The position numbers and the translations under genes are program-made. A model generated the notes under the pieces. The model was not told the DNA's origin, did no database searches, and was given only the letters and a program-made list of their open reading frames with translations. Shown in pieces: positions 1 to 8,104 of a stretch of 64,000 nucleotides of DNA; the stretch's first letter is position 1, and every line of letters begins with the position of its first letter. This stretch comes from Allobosea robiniae (GTDB taxonomy: Bacteria > Pseudomonadota > Alphaproteobacteria > Rhizobiales > Beijerinckiaceae), in NCBI RefSeq assembly GCF_900102525.1, contig NZ_FNBZ01000003.1, positions 1 to 64,000 on the forward strand. Direction: 5' to 3'.

Positions 1-194
1 ATCCACAGGCCGAAGCCGTCGGCGCCGGCATTGTTCGAGATCACGGTGATGTTCTTCACGCCGGAATCACGGATCTGCGGGATCAGGCTCTCGGGATTGC
101 CCGACAGGCCGAAGCCCCCGGACATGATCGTCATGCCATCGAAAAGCAGCCCTTCGAGCGCCGCGCCCGGGCCGTCATAGATCTTATGCGTCAT
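1..194 (-). CDS. pcaI: 3-oxoadipate CoA-transferase subunit A (PcaI), N-terminal part
   Basis: The first 64 codons of a gene that runs off the left edge. The N-terminus contains DGMTIMSGGFGLSGNPESLI, a segment typical of the alpha subunit of class I 3-oxoacid CoA-transferases (PcaI/ScoA/AtoD). It would transfer CoA from succinyl-CoA to 3-oxoadipate together with a PcaJ subunit expected just outside the window. It lies 41 bases downstream of pcaF and is read in the same direction, so it is probably the tail of the pca operon. Assignment to 3-oxoadipate rather than acetoacetate rests on this context. Confidence 0.85.
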   Translation of the reverse strand, partial: MTHKIYDGPGAALEGLLFDGMTIMSGGFGLSGNPESLIPQIRDSGVKNITVISNNAGADGFGLW

Positions 195-235
195 TGTAGC
201 GGAACCCAGGTCAGCTTCGGACTCGAAACGATTAC

Positions 236-1444
236 TCAGGCGCGTTCCAGCGCGACGGCGATACCCTGGCCGACGCCGATGCACATGGTGGCGAGCGCGC
301 GCTTCTTGGCCGTCAGCGACAGTTCGAGCGCGGCCGTGCCGGTGATGCGGGCACCGGACATGCCGAGCGGATGGCCGAGCGCGATCGCACCGCCATTCGG
401 GTTCACATGCGCGCCGTCCTCGGCGATGCCGAGCTCGCGCAGCACCGCGATGCCCTGCGAGGCGAAGGCTTCGTTCAGCTCGACGATGTCGAAATCGGTG
501 GGTTTGAGGCCAAGCCGCTCGCAAAGCTTGCCCGTGGCGGGGATCGGGCCGAGGCCCATGACGCGCGGCGCGATGCCGCCGGTTGCGCCACCCAGAACGC
601 GCGCGATCGGCGTTAGCCCGTATTTCGCGGCGGCCTTCTCCGAGGCGATGATCAGCGCCGCGGCGCCGTCATTGACGCCCGACGCGTTGCCGGCTGTGAC
701 CGTGCCGCCTTCCTTGCGGAACGGCGTGCCGAGCTTGGCGAGCTTCTCCAGCGTGGTGTCGCCGCGCGGGTGTTCGTCGATCTCGACGCGGATCGGATCG
801 CCCTTGCGCTGCGGGATGAGGACTGGAACGATTTCCTTGGCCAACCGGCCGTTCTGCTGGGCGGCGACGGCCTTCAGTTGCGAGCGCAGCGCGAAAGCGT
901 CCTGGTCGGCCCGGCTGATCTTGCAGTCGGCGGCGACGTTCTCGCCGGTTTCCGGCATGGAATCGATGCCGTACTGGGCCTTCATCAACGGGTTGACGAA
1001 GCGCCAGCCGATGGTGGTGTCGTGGATCTCGGCATGGCGCGAGAAGGCGCTGTCGGCCTTGGGCATGACGAAGGGCGCGCGCGACATGCTCTCGACGCCG
1101 CCGGCGATCATCAGCTTGGCCTCGCCCGCCTTGATCGCGCGCGCGGCTGCGATGACGGCATCCATGCCGGAGCCGCAGAGCCGGTTGATCGTCGTGCCCG
1201 GCACTTCCTTGGGCAGACCGGCAAGCAGCAGCGACATGCGCGCGACATTGCGGTTGTCCTCGCCCGCCTGGTTGGCGCAGCCGAAGATCACATCGTCCAC
1301 GGCGCCGAAATCGACTTGCGGATGACGCTCGACCAGGGCCTTCAGCGGCACCGCGCCGAGATCGTCCGCCCGCACGGCGGCAAGCGAGCCGCCGAACCGG
1401 CCGATCGGCGTGCGGACATAGGCGCAGATGAAGGCTTCGGTCAT
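236..1444 (-). CDS. pcaF: 3-oxoadipyl-CoA thiolase
   Basis: A 402-residue thiolase, full length for the family. It cleaves 3-oxoadipyl-CoA with CoA to succinyl-CoA and acetyl-CoA, the last step of the beta-ketoadipate pathway. The N-terminus (MTEAFICAYVRTPIGRFGG) is typical of PcaF/PaaJ thiolases. The acylated Cys is in NRLCGSGMDAV near residue 90, the active-site His in GHPLGMSGAR, and the second Cys in CIGVGQG near the C-terminus. It sits between pcaG and pcaI on the same strand. It could also serve 3-oxoadipyl-CoA from the hydroxyquinol branch encoded near 14-16 kb, or from phenylacetate. Confidence 0.93.
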   Translation of the reverse strand: MTEAFICAYVRTPIGRFGGSLAAVRADDLGAVPLKALVERHPQVDFGAVDDVIFGCANQAGEDNRNVARMSLLLAGLPKEVPGTTINRLCGSGMDAVIAAARAIKAGEAKLMIAGGVESMSRAPFVMPKADSAFSRHAEIHDTTIGWRFVNPLMKAQYGIDSMPETGENVAADCKISRADQDAFALRSQLKAVAAQQNGRLAKEIVPVLIPQRKGDPIRVEIDEHPRGDTTLEKLAKLGTPFRKEGGTVTAGNASGVNDGAAALIIASEKAAAKYGLTPIARVLGGATGGIAPRVMGLGPIPATGKLCERLGLKPTDFDIVELNEAFASQGIAVLRELGIAEDGAHVNPNGGAIALGHPLGMSGARITGTAALELSLTAKKRALATMCIGVGQGIAVALERA

Positions 1445-1500
1445 GTCGTCGTTGCTCTGCTTGCTGTCTGCTCGGGTCGGGAAGGCGGCCGAGGCCGCTC

Positions 1501-2127
1501 TCAGATGTCGAAGAAGACCGTCTCGTTCTCGCCCTGCAGACGGATGTCGAAGGTGTAGACCGGCATGCCGTCCTCGTCGCCGCGCGTTGCGATCAGTGTC
1601 TGCACGCGCACGCGATGCTCGATGCGGGCGAGAAGCGGATCAGCCGTGTTGGCCTTGTCCTCGTCGCCGAAATAGAGCCGCGTATGCAGGCCGAGATTGA
1701 TGCCGCGCGCCACGATCCAGAAGGTGATGTGCGGTGCCATCGGCCGGCCGTCGAAATAGGGCACGATGCCGGGCTTGATCGTCTCAAAGCGGTAGACACC
1801 GGTCGTGCCGTCGACGGGCTGGCGGAACCAGCCGGGGAAGTGCGGATCGGCTTCGCCACGGTGCTCGCCCTGGCCGGGATAGAGCCCCTGCGCATCGGCC
1901 TGCCAGATCTCGATCAGCGCGTCCTTGATGGGCATGCCCGAGCCGTCGAAGATGCGGCCGGTGACGAGGACGCGCTCGCCCTTCACCTCCGGCGAGAGCG
2001 GCTGCGAGCCAAGATCGTGCGGATAGACGCCCTCGATGCCGGAGAAGTTCGGCGTGGCGCCGATATGGATGTAGGGGCCGGCCGTCTGCGACGGGCTTTC
2101 CCTGAGGCGGCGGAGCGATTGGACCAT
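1501..2127 (-). CDS. pcaG: protocatechuate 3,4-dioxygenase alpha subunit
   Basis: A 208-residue intradiol dioxygenase alpha chain (start [11 protein letters not shown]) that forms the (alpha-beta-Fe) unit with PcaH. It cleaves protocatechuate to 3-carboxy-cis,cis-muconate. Segments QTAGPYIHIG, IEIWQADAQGLYPG and APHITFWIVARGIN match the family; as in other alpha chains the iron ligands themselves are supplied by PcaH. An open frame extends upstream into pcaH, but the ATG at 2127 overlaps the pcaH stop as ATGA, which argues for translational coupling and fixes the start. Confidence 0.94.
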   Translation of the reverse strand: MVQSLRRLRESPSQTAGPYIHIGATPNFSGIEGVYPHDLGSQPLSPEVKGERVLVTGRIFDGSGMPIKDALIEIWQADAQGLYPGQGEHRGEADPHFPGWFRQPVDGTTGVYRFETIKPGIVPYFDGRPMAPHITFWIVARGINLGLHTRLYFGDEDKANTADPLLARIEHRVRVQTLIATRGDEDGMPVYTFDIRLQGENETVFFDI

Positions 2128-2870
2128 CAGTTGCCCTCCATCCGGTTCTCGAACAGGGTCGAGCGACGGCCGCGCAGGACGATGTCGAATTTGTAGGCCA
2201 TCGTGTCCATCGGCAGTGTCGCCTCGCGGTCGAGCGCAGCGACCAGCTGCTCCACCGCCTCGCGGCTCGGGATGCCCAAGACGATCGGGCATTGCCAGAT
2301 CATCGGGTCGCCCTCGAAATACATCTGGGTGATCAGGCGCTGCGCGAAGGCGTGGCCGAAGATCGAGAAATGGATATGCGCCGGGCGCCAGTCATTGACG
2401 CCGTTCGGCCAGGGATAGGGGCCGGGCTTGATTGTGCGGAACCAGTAGCGGCCCTCGTCATCGGTGATGGTGCGCCCGCAGCCGCCGAAATTCGGATCGA
2501 TGGCGGCGAGGTAGCTTTCCTTCTTATGGCGATAACGGCCGCCGGCATTGGCCTGCCAGAACTCGACCAGCGCACCGCGTACGGGGCGCGCATCCTCGTC
2601 CAGCACCTGGCCGTGTACGATGATGCGCGGGCCGATCGGTTCGCCCGCCTTAGCATAGTTCAGGATCAGATCGTTATCGAGTTGCCCCAACATGTTGTGG
2701 CCGAAGACCGGGCCTGTCATTTCCGAGATCGTATTGCCGAGAGACAGCAAGGCCTTCTGCGGCGATCGCAGTACCGAGGTCTTATAGGTCGGCGTAAAGG
2801 CCGGCGGATGCCAGCTGCGGTCCCTCTGATAAAAGGAGCCGCCCTGATGTGTCGAATTCTCGTTGCGCAT
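2127..2870 (-). CDS. pcaH: protocatechuate 3,4-dioxygenase beta subunit
   Basis: A 247-residue beta chain carrying the catalytic Fe(III). The ligand set is visible: a Tyr in the AGGRYRHK segment, a second Tyr in GPYPWPNG and the two His of [12 protein letters not shown]. The start at 2870 ([11 protein letters not shown]) is preferred over an in-frame ATG 28 codons upstream because GAGGAA lies 8 bases before it. It is followed by pcaG with a 4-base overlap and preceded by pcaC after a 131-base gap in which no clear second promoter was seen. Confidence 0.95.
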   Translation of the reverse strand: MRNENSTHQGGSFYQRDRSWHPPAFTPTYKTSVLRSPQKALLSLGNTISEMTGPVFGHNMLGQLDNDLILNYAKAGEPIGPRIIVHGQVLDEDARPVRGALVEFWQANAGGRYRHKKESYLAAIDPNFGGCGRTITDDEGRYWFRTIKPGPYPWPNGVNDWRPAHIHFSIFGHAFAQRLITQMYFEGDPMIWQCPIVLGIPSREAVEQLVAALDREATLPMDTMAYKFDIVLRGRRSTLFENRMEGN

Positions 2871-3001
2871 CTCGGCGCTTCCTCCCTCGAAGCTGCTGTT
2901 GCGGTATTCAATCTCTGGCGGCGAATTCGATCCGCTCTCCTTGATCCTGCTCAATTCGTGCCGCGATAGGGTTCAACGGCGGGCAAGGACACGACACATC
3001 G

Positions 3002-3394
3002 TCATGCAGATTCGTCATGGATTTCGGCGAGCGCCGCACGGGCGATTTTGAAGGCATGATTGGCTGCCGGCACGCCTGCATAAATGGCCACATGCAGTAG
3101 CGCCTCTTTGATATCTTCGGCGCTCGCGCCGGTATTGCGCGTAGCCCTCACGTGCATCGCGACCTCGTCGTGATGTCCAAGCGCGGCCAGGAGCGCGATG
3201 GTCAACATCGAGCGCTCGCGTTTGCTGATCGTCTCACGTGACCAAACGCTTCCCCAGGCGCTTTCGGTGATCAGTGTCTGAAAGTCCGCCGTGAACGCAT
3301 CAGTGGCTGACACTGCAGCATCGACATACCCCTCACCCAGAACCGATCGCCGGGTCCTCATGCCTGCAGAGAATTTGGTTTGTGTATCAGCCAT
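3002..3394 (-). CDS. pcaC: 4-carboxymuconolactone decarboxylase
   Basis: A 130-residue protein of the CMD/AhpD-like family that decarboxylates 4-carboxymuconolactone to 3-oxoadipate enol-lactone. The core (WSRETISKRERSMLTIALL, then GHHDEVAMHVRAT and EALLHVAIYAGVPAANHA) is typical of PcaC. The start MADTQTKFSAG overlaps the end of pcaD by 8 bases, consistent with coupling. The longer open frame 19 codons upstream lies wholly inside pcaD and is not needed. Confidence 0.93.
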   Translation of the reverse strand: MADTQTKFSAGMRTRRSVLGEGYVDAAVSATDAFTADFQTLITESAWGSVWSRETISKRERSMLTIALLAALGHHDEVAMHVRATRNTGASAEDIKEALLHVAIYAGVPAANHAFKIARAALAEIHDESA

Positions 3395-4181
3395 GGCCGT
3401 GTTCCCTGATGTGACCAGATACGAGCTTCGATAGCCGTTCCGGCTGCTCAATCGGCGGAATATGACCGCACTTCTCGATGAGTTCGAAGCGCGCTCGTGG
3501 AATTTTCAGTGCCATCGCCTCAACGAGTTTCGGTGGCGTGGCGAGGTCGCTGTCTCCAGCCACGACCAGCGTCGGGACGGATATTCCGGCAACGTGACTG
3601 CTCAGATCGGCAGTCCGCAGGGCGTTGCAAGTAGAGATATATCCGGCCGCCGATTGCAGGACGAAGGCGTTTCGCCACCCCGAAACCTGATCGGGCTGCG
3701 CGGCGCGAAAGCCTGGTGTGAACCACCTCTCCATGACGGGGTCGGCAATCGCCTCGAGGCCACCGCGCTCGATTGCGTGGATGCGCTCGCCCCAACTGTC
3801 GGGCGTTCCCACTTTTGGAGCGGTGTCCACCAAGACGAGCGCCGACAGGCGCTGCGGTGAGCGAGAGCCCAGGACCTGTCCGATCATACCGCCGATCGAA
3901 AGCCCGACCAGTGCGAACCGCTCGACATCAAGATGGTCGATCAGGGCAAGGAGATCGTCCGCCAAATCACTGATCGAATAGGAGCCGGCGTCAGTTTCCG
4001 AAAGCCCATGCCCACGCTTATCGTAGGCAATCACACGCCAGTGAGCTGAAAGCGCGGCGGAGACTTCATCCCAGATCCTCAGATCTGTCCCGAGCGAATT
4101 GACCATCACCACGCACGGCGCGCAGCGAGGACCATAATCGCGCCAGTGTACCAGCCGGCCCTTGATGCGTGCGAAAGCCAT
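3387..4181 (-). CDS. pcaD: 3-oxoadipate enol-lactonase
   Basis: A 264-residue alpha/beta hydrolase that opens 3-oxoadipate enol-lactone to 3-oxoadipate. The nucleophile elbow is GLSIGG (Ser near residue 96), the acid Asp lies in VAGDSDLATPP and the His in KCGHIPPIEQP. It is the first gene of the minus-strand pca operon and diverges from pcaQ across 98 AT-rich bases. The order pcaD-C-H-G is the rhizobial one, but pcaB (3-carboxymuconate cycloisomerase), which often follows pcaG, is absent here. Confidence 0.93.
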   Translation of the reverse strand: MAFARIKGRLVHWRDYGPRCAPCVVMVNSLGTDLRIWDEVSAALSAHWRVIAYDKRGHGLSETDAGSYSISDLADDLLALIDHLDVERFALVGLSIGGMIGQVLGSRSPQRLSALVLVDTAPKVGTPDSWGERIHAIERGGLEAIADPVMERWFTPGFRAAQPDQVSGWRNAFVLQSAAGYISTCNALRTADLSSHVAGISVPTLVVAGDSDLATPPKLVEAMALKIPRARFELIEKCGHIPPIEQPERLSKLVSGHIREHGHG

Positions 4182-4208
4182 ATCGGAACGCCCATGTCGA
4201 CGATGACC

Positions 4209-4238
4209 TTATATGCTACGCTTTTTTTCTTATGTTAA
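4209..4238 (-). promoter_or_regulatory. candidate promoter of the pca operon
   Basis: On the minus strand TTAACA (4238-4233) is followed after 18 bases by ATATAA (4214-4209), reasonable -35 and -10 hexamers ahead of pcaD. With a start site near 4202, the PcaQ-like palindrome centred at about 4267 lies some 65 bases upstream, the usual recognition position of LysR-type activators. The hexamers are weak, as expected for an activator-dependent promoter. Confidence 0.4.
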
Positions 4239-4259
4239 ATGGCTTTTTCTAGTTATTAA

Positions 4260-4275
4260 ATAACCTAGAGGTTAT
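4260..4275. promoter_or_regulatory. PcaQ-type operator ATAACC-N4-GGTTAT
   Basis: A perfect inverted repeat, ATAACC-TAGA-GGTTAT, in the pcaD/pcaQ intergenic region. It matches the ATAACC-N4-GGTTA(A) motif reported for PcaQ of Sinorhizobium meliloti. Its right arm ends only 4 bases before the pcaQ ATG and covers the likely pcaQ ribosome-binding site (AGAGG), so binding could activate pcaD and also interfere with pcaQ expression. Confidence 0.75.
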
Positions 4276-4279
4276 CCTA

Positions 4280-5311
4280 ATGAGCCTGAGCAGATCGCTT
4301 CAGCTCGACGGACGCATTAAGTTGCGGCACCTGTCCTGCTTCATCGAAGTTGCCCGGCAGAGAAGCGCCGTGAAGGCAGCGTCCGCGATCGGCTTGAGCC
4401 AGCCAGCCGTTTCGAAAACGATTCACGAGCTGGAGGATTTCCTGGGCACCGTCCTGTTCGAGCCGAAACGGCGGTCGATGGTGCTCACGCCGATCGGCGA
4501 GATGTTCTTGCGTTACGCGACGTCGAGCCTCGTCGCGCTGAAGCAGGGCATCAGAACCGTCGCTCAAGATGCCGGTGGCGAGCATGCCACCTTTACGGTC
4601 GGTGCACTGCCGACGGCATCAGCACGGATTTTGCCGGCGGCATTGGCGAATCTGTCGCGACATCTCCCGAATATCAGGCTTCGCGTCGTCACCGGGTCGA
4701 ACGATGTTCTGCTCTCGCAACTGCGTCTCGGCGACATCGATCTCGTGGTCGGGCGAATGGCTTCGCCTGAGGCGATGCACGGACTCGCGTTCGAATACCT
4801 CTACTCGGAACGCATCGCGCTGGCAGTGCGACCTGCGCATCCCTTGCTGGCACATGGGCAGCAGGACATAGCGGATGTTGGGCGTTACCAGTTGCTCGTC
4901 CCCCCACCGGGCTCCGTCATACACCCGATCGTCGAGCGCTATTTCATCGCCCGTTCGATCCACCCTTCGCAGGGCGAGATCGAGACGGTCTCCGACGCAT
5001 TTGCACGCAACTATCTGCTTAGAACGGATGCTATCTGGGTCATTTCCGAAGGCGTTGTGGCGGAGGATGTAGCGAGCGGTGCGCTGGCGCTACTGCCGGT
5101 CGACACCAATGACACGAACGGCCCGGTCGGCCTGACGACCCGCACCGATACAGACCTGTCCTTTCCGGCCCAGCCGGTCATGGCAGCGGTGCGGGACGTT
5201 GTTGCGGAGCGGGCCAGGGCCGCCTCTGCGCATTCCGTCGACGCCTCACGGGTCCGACAGAACAAGCGCGACAACTCTCCGAAGCCCGCCAGGAATCGGG
5301 GAGGGCCGTAA
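4280..5311 (+). CDS. pcaQ: LysR-type regulator of the protocatechuate operon
   Basis: A 343-residue LysR regulator with an N-terminal winged helix-turn-helix (LRHLSCFIEVARQRSAVKAA, then LSQPAVSKTIHELEDFLG) and a periplasmic-binding-like effector domain. The sequence and the divergent position against pcaDCHG fit PcaQ, which activates the operon in response to 3-carboxymuconate and carboxymuconolactone in related bacteria. It is about 30 residues longer than a typical LysR because of a basic, low-complexity C-terminal tail (SVDASRVRQNKRDNS...). Confidence 0.88.
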   Translation: MSLSRSLQLDGRIKLRHLSCFIEVARQRSAVKAASAIGLSQPAVSKTIHELEDFLGTVLFEPKRRSMVLTPIGEMFLRYATSSLVALKQGIRTVAQDAGGEHATFTVGALPTASARILPAALANLSRHLPNIRLRVVTGSNDVLLSQLRLGDIDLVVGRMASPEAMHGLAFEYLYSERIALAVRPAHPLLAHGQQDIADVGRYQLLVPPPGSVIHPIVERYFIARSIHPSQGEIETVSDAFARNYLLRTDAIWVISEGVVAEDVASGALALLPVDTNDTNGPVGLTTRTDTDLSFPAQPVMAAVRDVVAERARAASAHSVDASRVRQNKRDNSPKPARNRGGP

Positions 5312-5361
5312 GGCTCGTTTACCAAGGCGATGCCCCCGGCCCGAACTTGAACGGCTGCTCG

Positions 5362-6126
5362 TCACACAGCTTCGTCAAACGCGGTCGGCTGTGGCGCCAA
5401 CTGCGTCCCGCCACAGACATGGATGATGTCGCCCGTGACGAAGCTTGCCCGCGGCGACGCCAGGAAGGCGATCGCGCCGGCGACATCCTCCGCCGTACCG
5501 AGCCGGCCCAGCGGTGACATCTTGCGAAAGGATCTAGCGAGCCCCGCGTTTTCCGCGACGATCTTCTCGTTGAAGGGCGTATTGAGGAAGCTCGGGGCGA
5601 CAGCGTTGACCCGGATGTTGTCCGGGCCGAGTTGCACGGCGAGCACGCGTGTCAGCCCGATTAGCCCGGATTTACTGGAGGTATACGCGACCCCCGTACC
5701 GGCGAGGTAAACGCGCGAAGCAACATTGACGATGCTTCCGCCGCCACTGCGCTTCATCAACGGATGAGCGGCCTGGGCGAGAAGCATCGGCACCGTCAGG
5801 TTGAGCGCGAGCACGGCATTCCACACTGAAAGGTCTACTTCGCCGATGCGTGGAGCTCCGGTCATGCCGGCGTTGTTGACGACGCAATCAAGCCGACCGA
5901 ACCGTTCCGCCAAGCGGTCGATCAGGCGATTGACGGCGCCGTTCTCCAGCAGGTCGACCGGCTCAGCGGCAGCTTCGCCGCCCGCGTCGACGATCTCGCT
6001 GCAGATGCCCTGCACCCGATCGATGGCCCGATCGGCCAGAACGACGTGAAAACCATCGGCGGCCAGCATCCGCGCCGCCGCGGCCCCGACGGCGCCAGCG
6101 CCGCCGGTTACAAGCGCAACTTGCAT
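5362..6126 (-). CDS. SDR-family oxidoreductase
   Basis: A 254-residue classical short-chain dehydrogenase. It has the nucleotide-binding glycine motif (VTGGAGAVGAAAA), NNAG, a catalytic Ser in VNVASR and the Tyr-x-x-x-Lys of YTSSK. Asp in VLADRA after beta-2 suggests NAD preference. It is the last gene of the minus-strand operon with the taurine/nitrate-type ABC transporter, 10 bases after the permease, so its substrate is probably derived from the transported compound. It converges with pcaQ; no clear terminator was seen in the 50 bases between them. Confidence 0.8.
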   Translation of the reverse strand: MQVALVTGGAGAVGAAAARMLAADGFHVVLADRAIDRVQGICSEIVDAGGEAAAEPVDLLENGAVNRLIDRLAERFGRLDCVVNNAGMTGAPRIGEVDLSVWNAVLALNLTVPMLLAQAAHPLMKRSGGGSIVNVASRVYLAGTGVAYTSSKSGLIGLTRVLAVQLGPDNIRVNAVAPSFLNTPFNEKIVAENAGLARSFRKMSPLGRLGTAEDVAGAIAFLASPRASFVTGDIIHVCGGTQLAPQPTAFDEAV

Positions 6127-6136
6127 CGCCTGATCC

Positions 6137-7225
6137 TTACTTTTGCCAGGGCATCAGCCGGCGCTGCAGCCATTGCAGCGCATAGGTCAGCAGCACCCCT
6201 AGAACCATGACGACAACGAGCCCGGCATACATTTTCTCGGGATTGAGCACCTCCCAGTAGTAGAAGGTCATGTATCCCACGCCCTGTTTGGCTCGCACGA
6301 ACTCGACCGAGATGATCACAATCATCGCAGTGCCGAGCGCTATACGAAGTCCTGAAAAGATCACAGGCATTGCGCCGGGCAGAATGACGTGGCGCAGCAT
6401 CGACCAGCCCTTGGCGCCGTAGTTCTTTCCGGCCATCAAATAGACGTTGTCTATGCCGCGCACCGCCGCCATCGTGTTGATCGCCATCAGGATGAAGACC
6501 GAAAGCCCGACTACAAGAATCTTCGGCGCCTCGCCGAAGGGGTCGGCGAACATCAGCATTACAATCGGAAAGATCGCGATCTTCGGCAGCACGTAGATGG
6601 CCGAAAGTGTCGTGTCGAGCATCAGGCGTACGGTCTGGTTCAGACCCATTACTACGCCGACCAGCACGCCCGGGATGGCTCCAAGCATGAAGCCGAACAG
6701 GACGCGCCCCACCGTCGCGAGGACGTGGCTTTCTGCGGCGAGCTTCCAAACGCCAGCCCAGCCGTCCTGACTAAAGGCCTCCGGCATCAGCCAGGGCCGT
6801 CCGAGAAGTGTCGTTCCCGAAAAGCGGTCGTAGCGAGTGCTGAGATCCCAAAGCGCGACGCCGATCTTGCTCGGCGGCGGAAACCAGTTCGGGTTTATGA
6901 AACCGCTATCGGCCGCAAGCTCCCAGAGCACGAGGACGACGAGCGGGAAACCCAACGCCAGAGTACGCTCGTAGGCGCCTTTGTGCTTGACCGGGACCAG
7001 CCGACCTATGCGCTCGCAAAGCAGGACGAGCAGGACAAAGCTTAACCCGATCGCAGGCCAGGCGAAGTCGCCCCAGAGCCCGGCGGCCGCCAGCGCCAGG
7101 TTCAATGCGACCATCGCTCCGGCAAGCAAGAGGATGGCGCGTCTTTCGCCGCGGGCTATCGGAGAACGTGGCATAGCTCCGGCACTGCCGGCCGCAGCCG
7201 CGTTGTCGGCGGATACGACTGTCAT
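6137..7225 (-). CDS. ABC transporter permease (SsuC/TauC type)
   Basis: A 362-residue inner-membrane permease of the nitrate/sulfonate/taurine importer family. Several hydrophobic segments flank an EAA-like loop (GKNYGAKGWSMLRHVILPGAMPVI). The family is usually 250-280 residues; the extra length is an N-terminal stretch with two additional hydrophobic segments (AILLLAGAMVALNLAL and WPAIGLSFVLLVLL). The ATG at 7225 overlaps the stop of the ATPase gene as ATGA, supporting this start over one 16 codons upstream. Confidence 0.85.
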   Translation of the reverse strand: MTVVSADNAAAAGSAGAMPRSPIARGERRAILLLAGAMVALNLALAAAGLWGDFAWPAIGLSFVLLVLLCERIGRLVPVKHKGAYERTLALGFPLVVLVLWELAADSGFINPNWFPPPSKIGVALWDLSTRYDRFSGTTLLGRPWLMPEAFSQDGWAGVWKLAAESHVLATVGRVLFGFMLGAIPGVLVGVVMGLNQTVRLMLDTTLSAIYVLPKIAIFPIVMLMFADPFGEAPKILVVGLSVFILMAINTMAAVRGIDNVYLMAGKNYGAKGWSMLRHVILPGAMPVIFSGLRIALGTAMIVIISVEFVRAKQGVGYMTFYYWEVLNPEKMYAGLVVVMVLGVLLTYALQWLQRRLMPWQK

Positions 7226-8028
7226 GGCCGCGCCTCCATGGCGCGCGTCACCTCGGCACTGAGCTTCTCCCAAATCTGCGCCCGGTATTCGGCAAAACGG
7301 GGTGAGTTGGTCATCGCGATCGTGCGCGGGCGCGGCAGCTCTATCCTGAAGGTGGCGAGATGCCGGCCCGGCTGGGCGCTCATCAGGATAACGCGGTCAC
7401 CGAGCAGCACCGCCTCGTCGAGGCTGTGCGTGATGTAGAGCACGGTCTTGCGCGTCTCCTCCCAGATTCGCAGCAATTCCTCCTGGATAACGACGCGCGT
7501 CTGGGCGTCCAGCGCACCAAGCGGTTCGTCCATCAGCAGAACCTCCGGGTCGTTGGCGAGTGCCCGGATGATGCTGACGCGCTGCTTCATGCCGCCCGAG
7601 ATCTGATGTGGGTAATAGTCGGCGAATTTGCCGAGGCCGACCCGGTCGAGCCAGTAGCGCGCCCGGTCGAGCCGTTCTTTGCGACCGACGCCGCGCATTT
7701 GCAGACCGAAGGCGACATTCTCGATCAGCGTCTTCCAGGGAAAGATCGCATATTCCTGGAAGACGACACTATTCAATGGCCGGCCCGGCTCGCGTCCGGG
7801 CTGGATGTCGATCGAACCCAGCGAGATCGATTCCAGTCCCGCAACCATACGCAGGAAGGTCGACTTGCCGCAGCCCGAAGGGCCGACGATGCAGACGAAC
7901 TCGCCATCGGCCACTTCGAGGGAGAAATCCTCGAGCGCGACCATGGTGCCGTCCGCGGTCGGATAATGCTTGCTGACGTGGCGCGCTCCAATCTTCGGCG
8001 CAGTTGCAGCCTGCATGGAGACGCTCAT
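7222..8028 (-). CDS. ABC transporter ATPase (SsuB/TauB type)
   Basis: A 268-residue ATPase with Walker A GPSGCGKST, Q-loop VVFQEYAIFPWKT, an ABC signature written SGGMKQR, Walker B VLLMDEPLGALDA and switch His in ITHSLDEA. The EYAIFPW Q-loop is characteristic of the nitrate/sulfonate/taurine group. The start at 8028 is preceded by GGAGG with good spacing; an in-frame ATG 11 codons upstream lacks that. It energises import with the adjacent permease and binding protein. Confidence 0.9.
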   Translation of the reverse strand: MSVSMQAATAPKIGARHVSKHYPTADGTMVALEDFSLEVADGEFVCIVGPSGCGKSTFLRMVAGLESISLGSIDIQPGREPGRPLNSVVFQEYAIFPWKTLIENVAFGLQMRGVGRKERLDRARYWLDRVGLGKFADYYPHQISGGMKQRVSIIRALANDPEVLLMDEPLGALDAQTRVVIQEELLRIWEETRKTVLYITHSLDEAVLLGDRVILMSAQPGRHLATFRIELPRPRTIAMTNSPRFAEYRAQIWEKLSAEVTRAMEARP

Positions 8029-8104
8029 CGGCCGACCTCCGGGCTCGTTGGTGTGTTGCATCGATCTGTCGAGGCCCGCGAAGGCATGACGGCCGCCATG
8101 CCTC

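Noticed and set aside
186-1325. A 379-codon open frame on the plus strand over pcaF
   Set aside because: Shadow of the thiolase gene with no recognisable domain or ribosome-binding site.
2871-3001. Second PcaQ site or internal promoter between pcaC and pcaH
   Set aside because: No ATAACC-N4-GGTTA pattern and no convincing hexamer pair in the 131-base gap.
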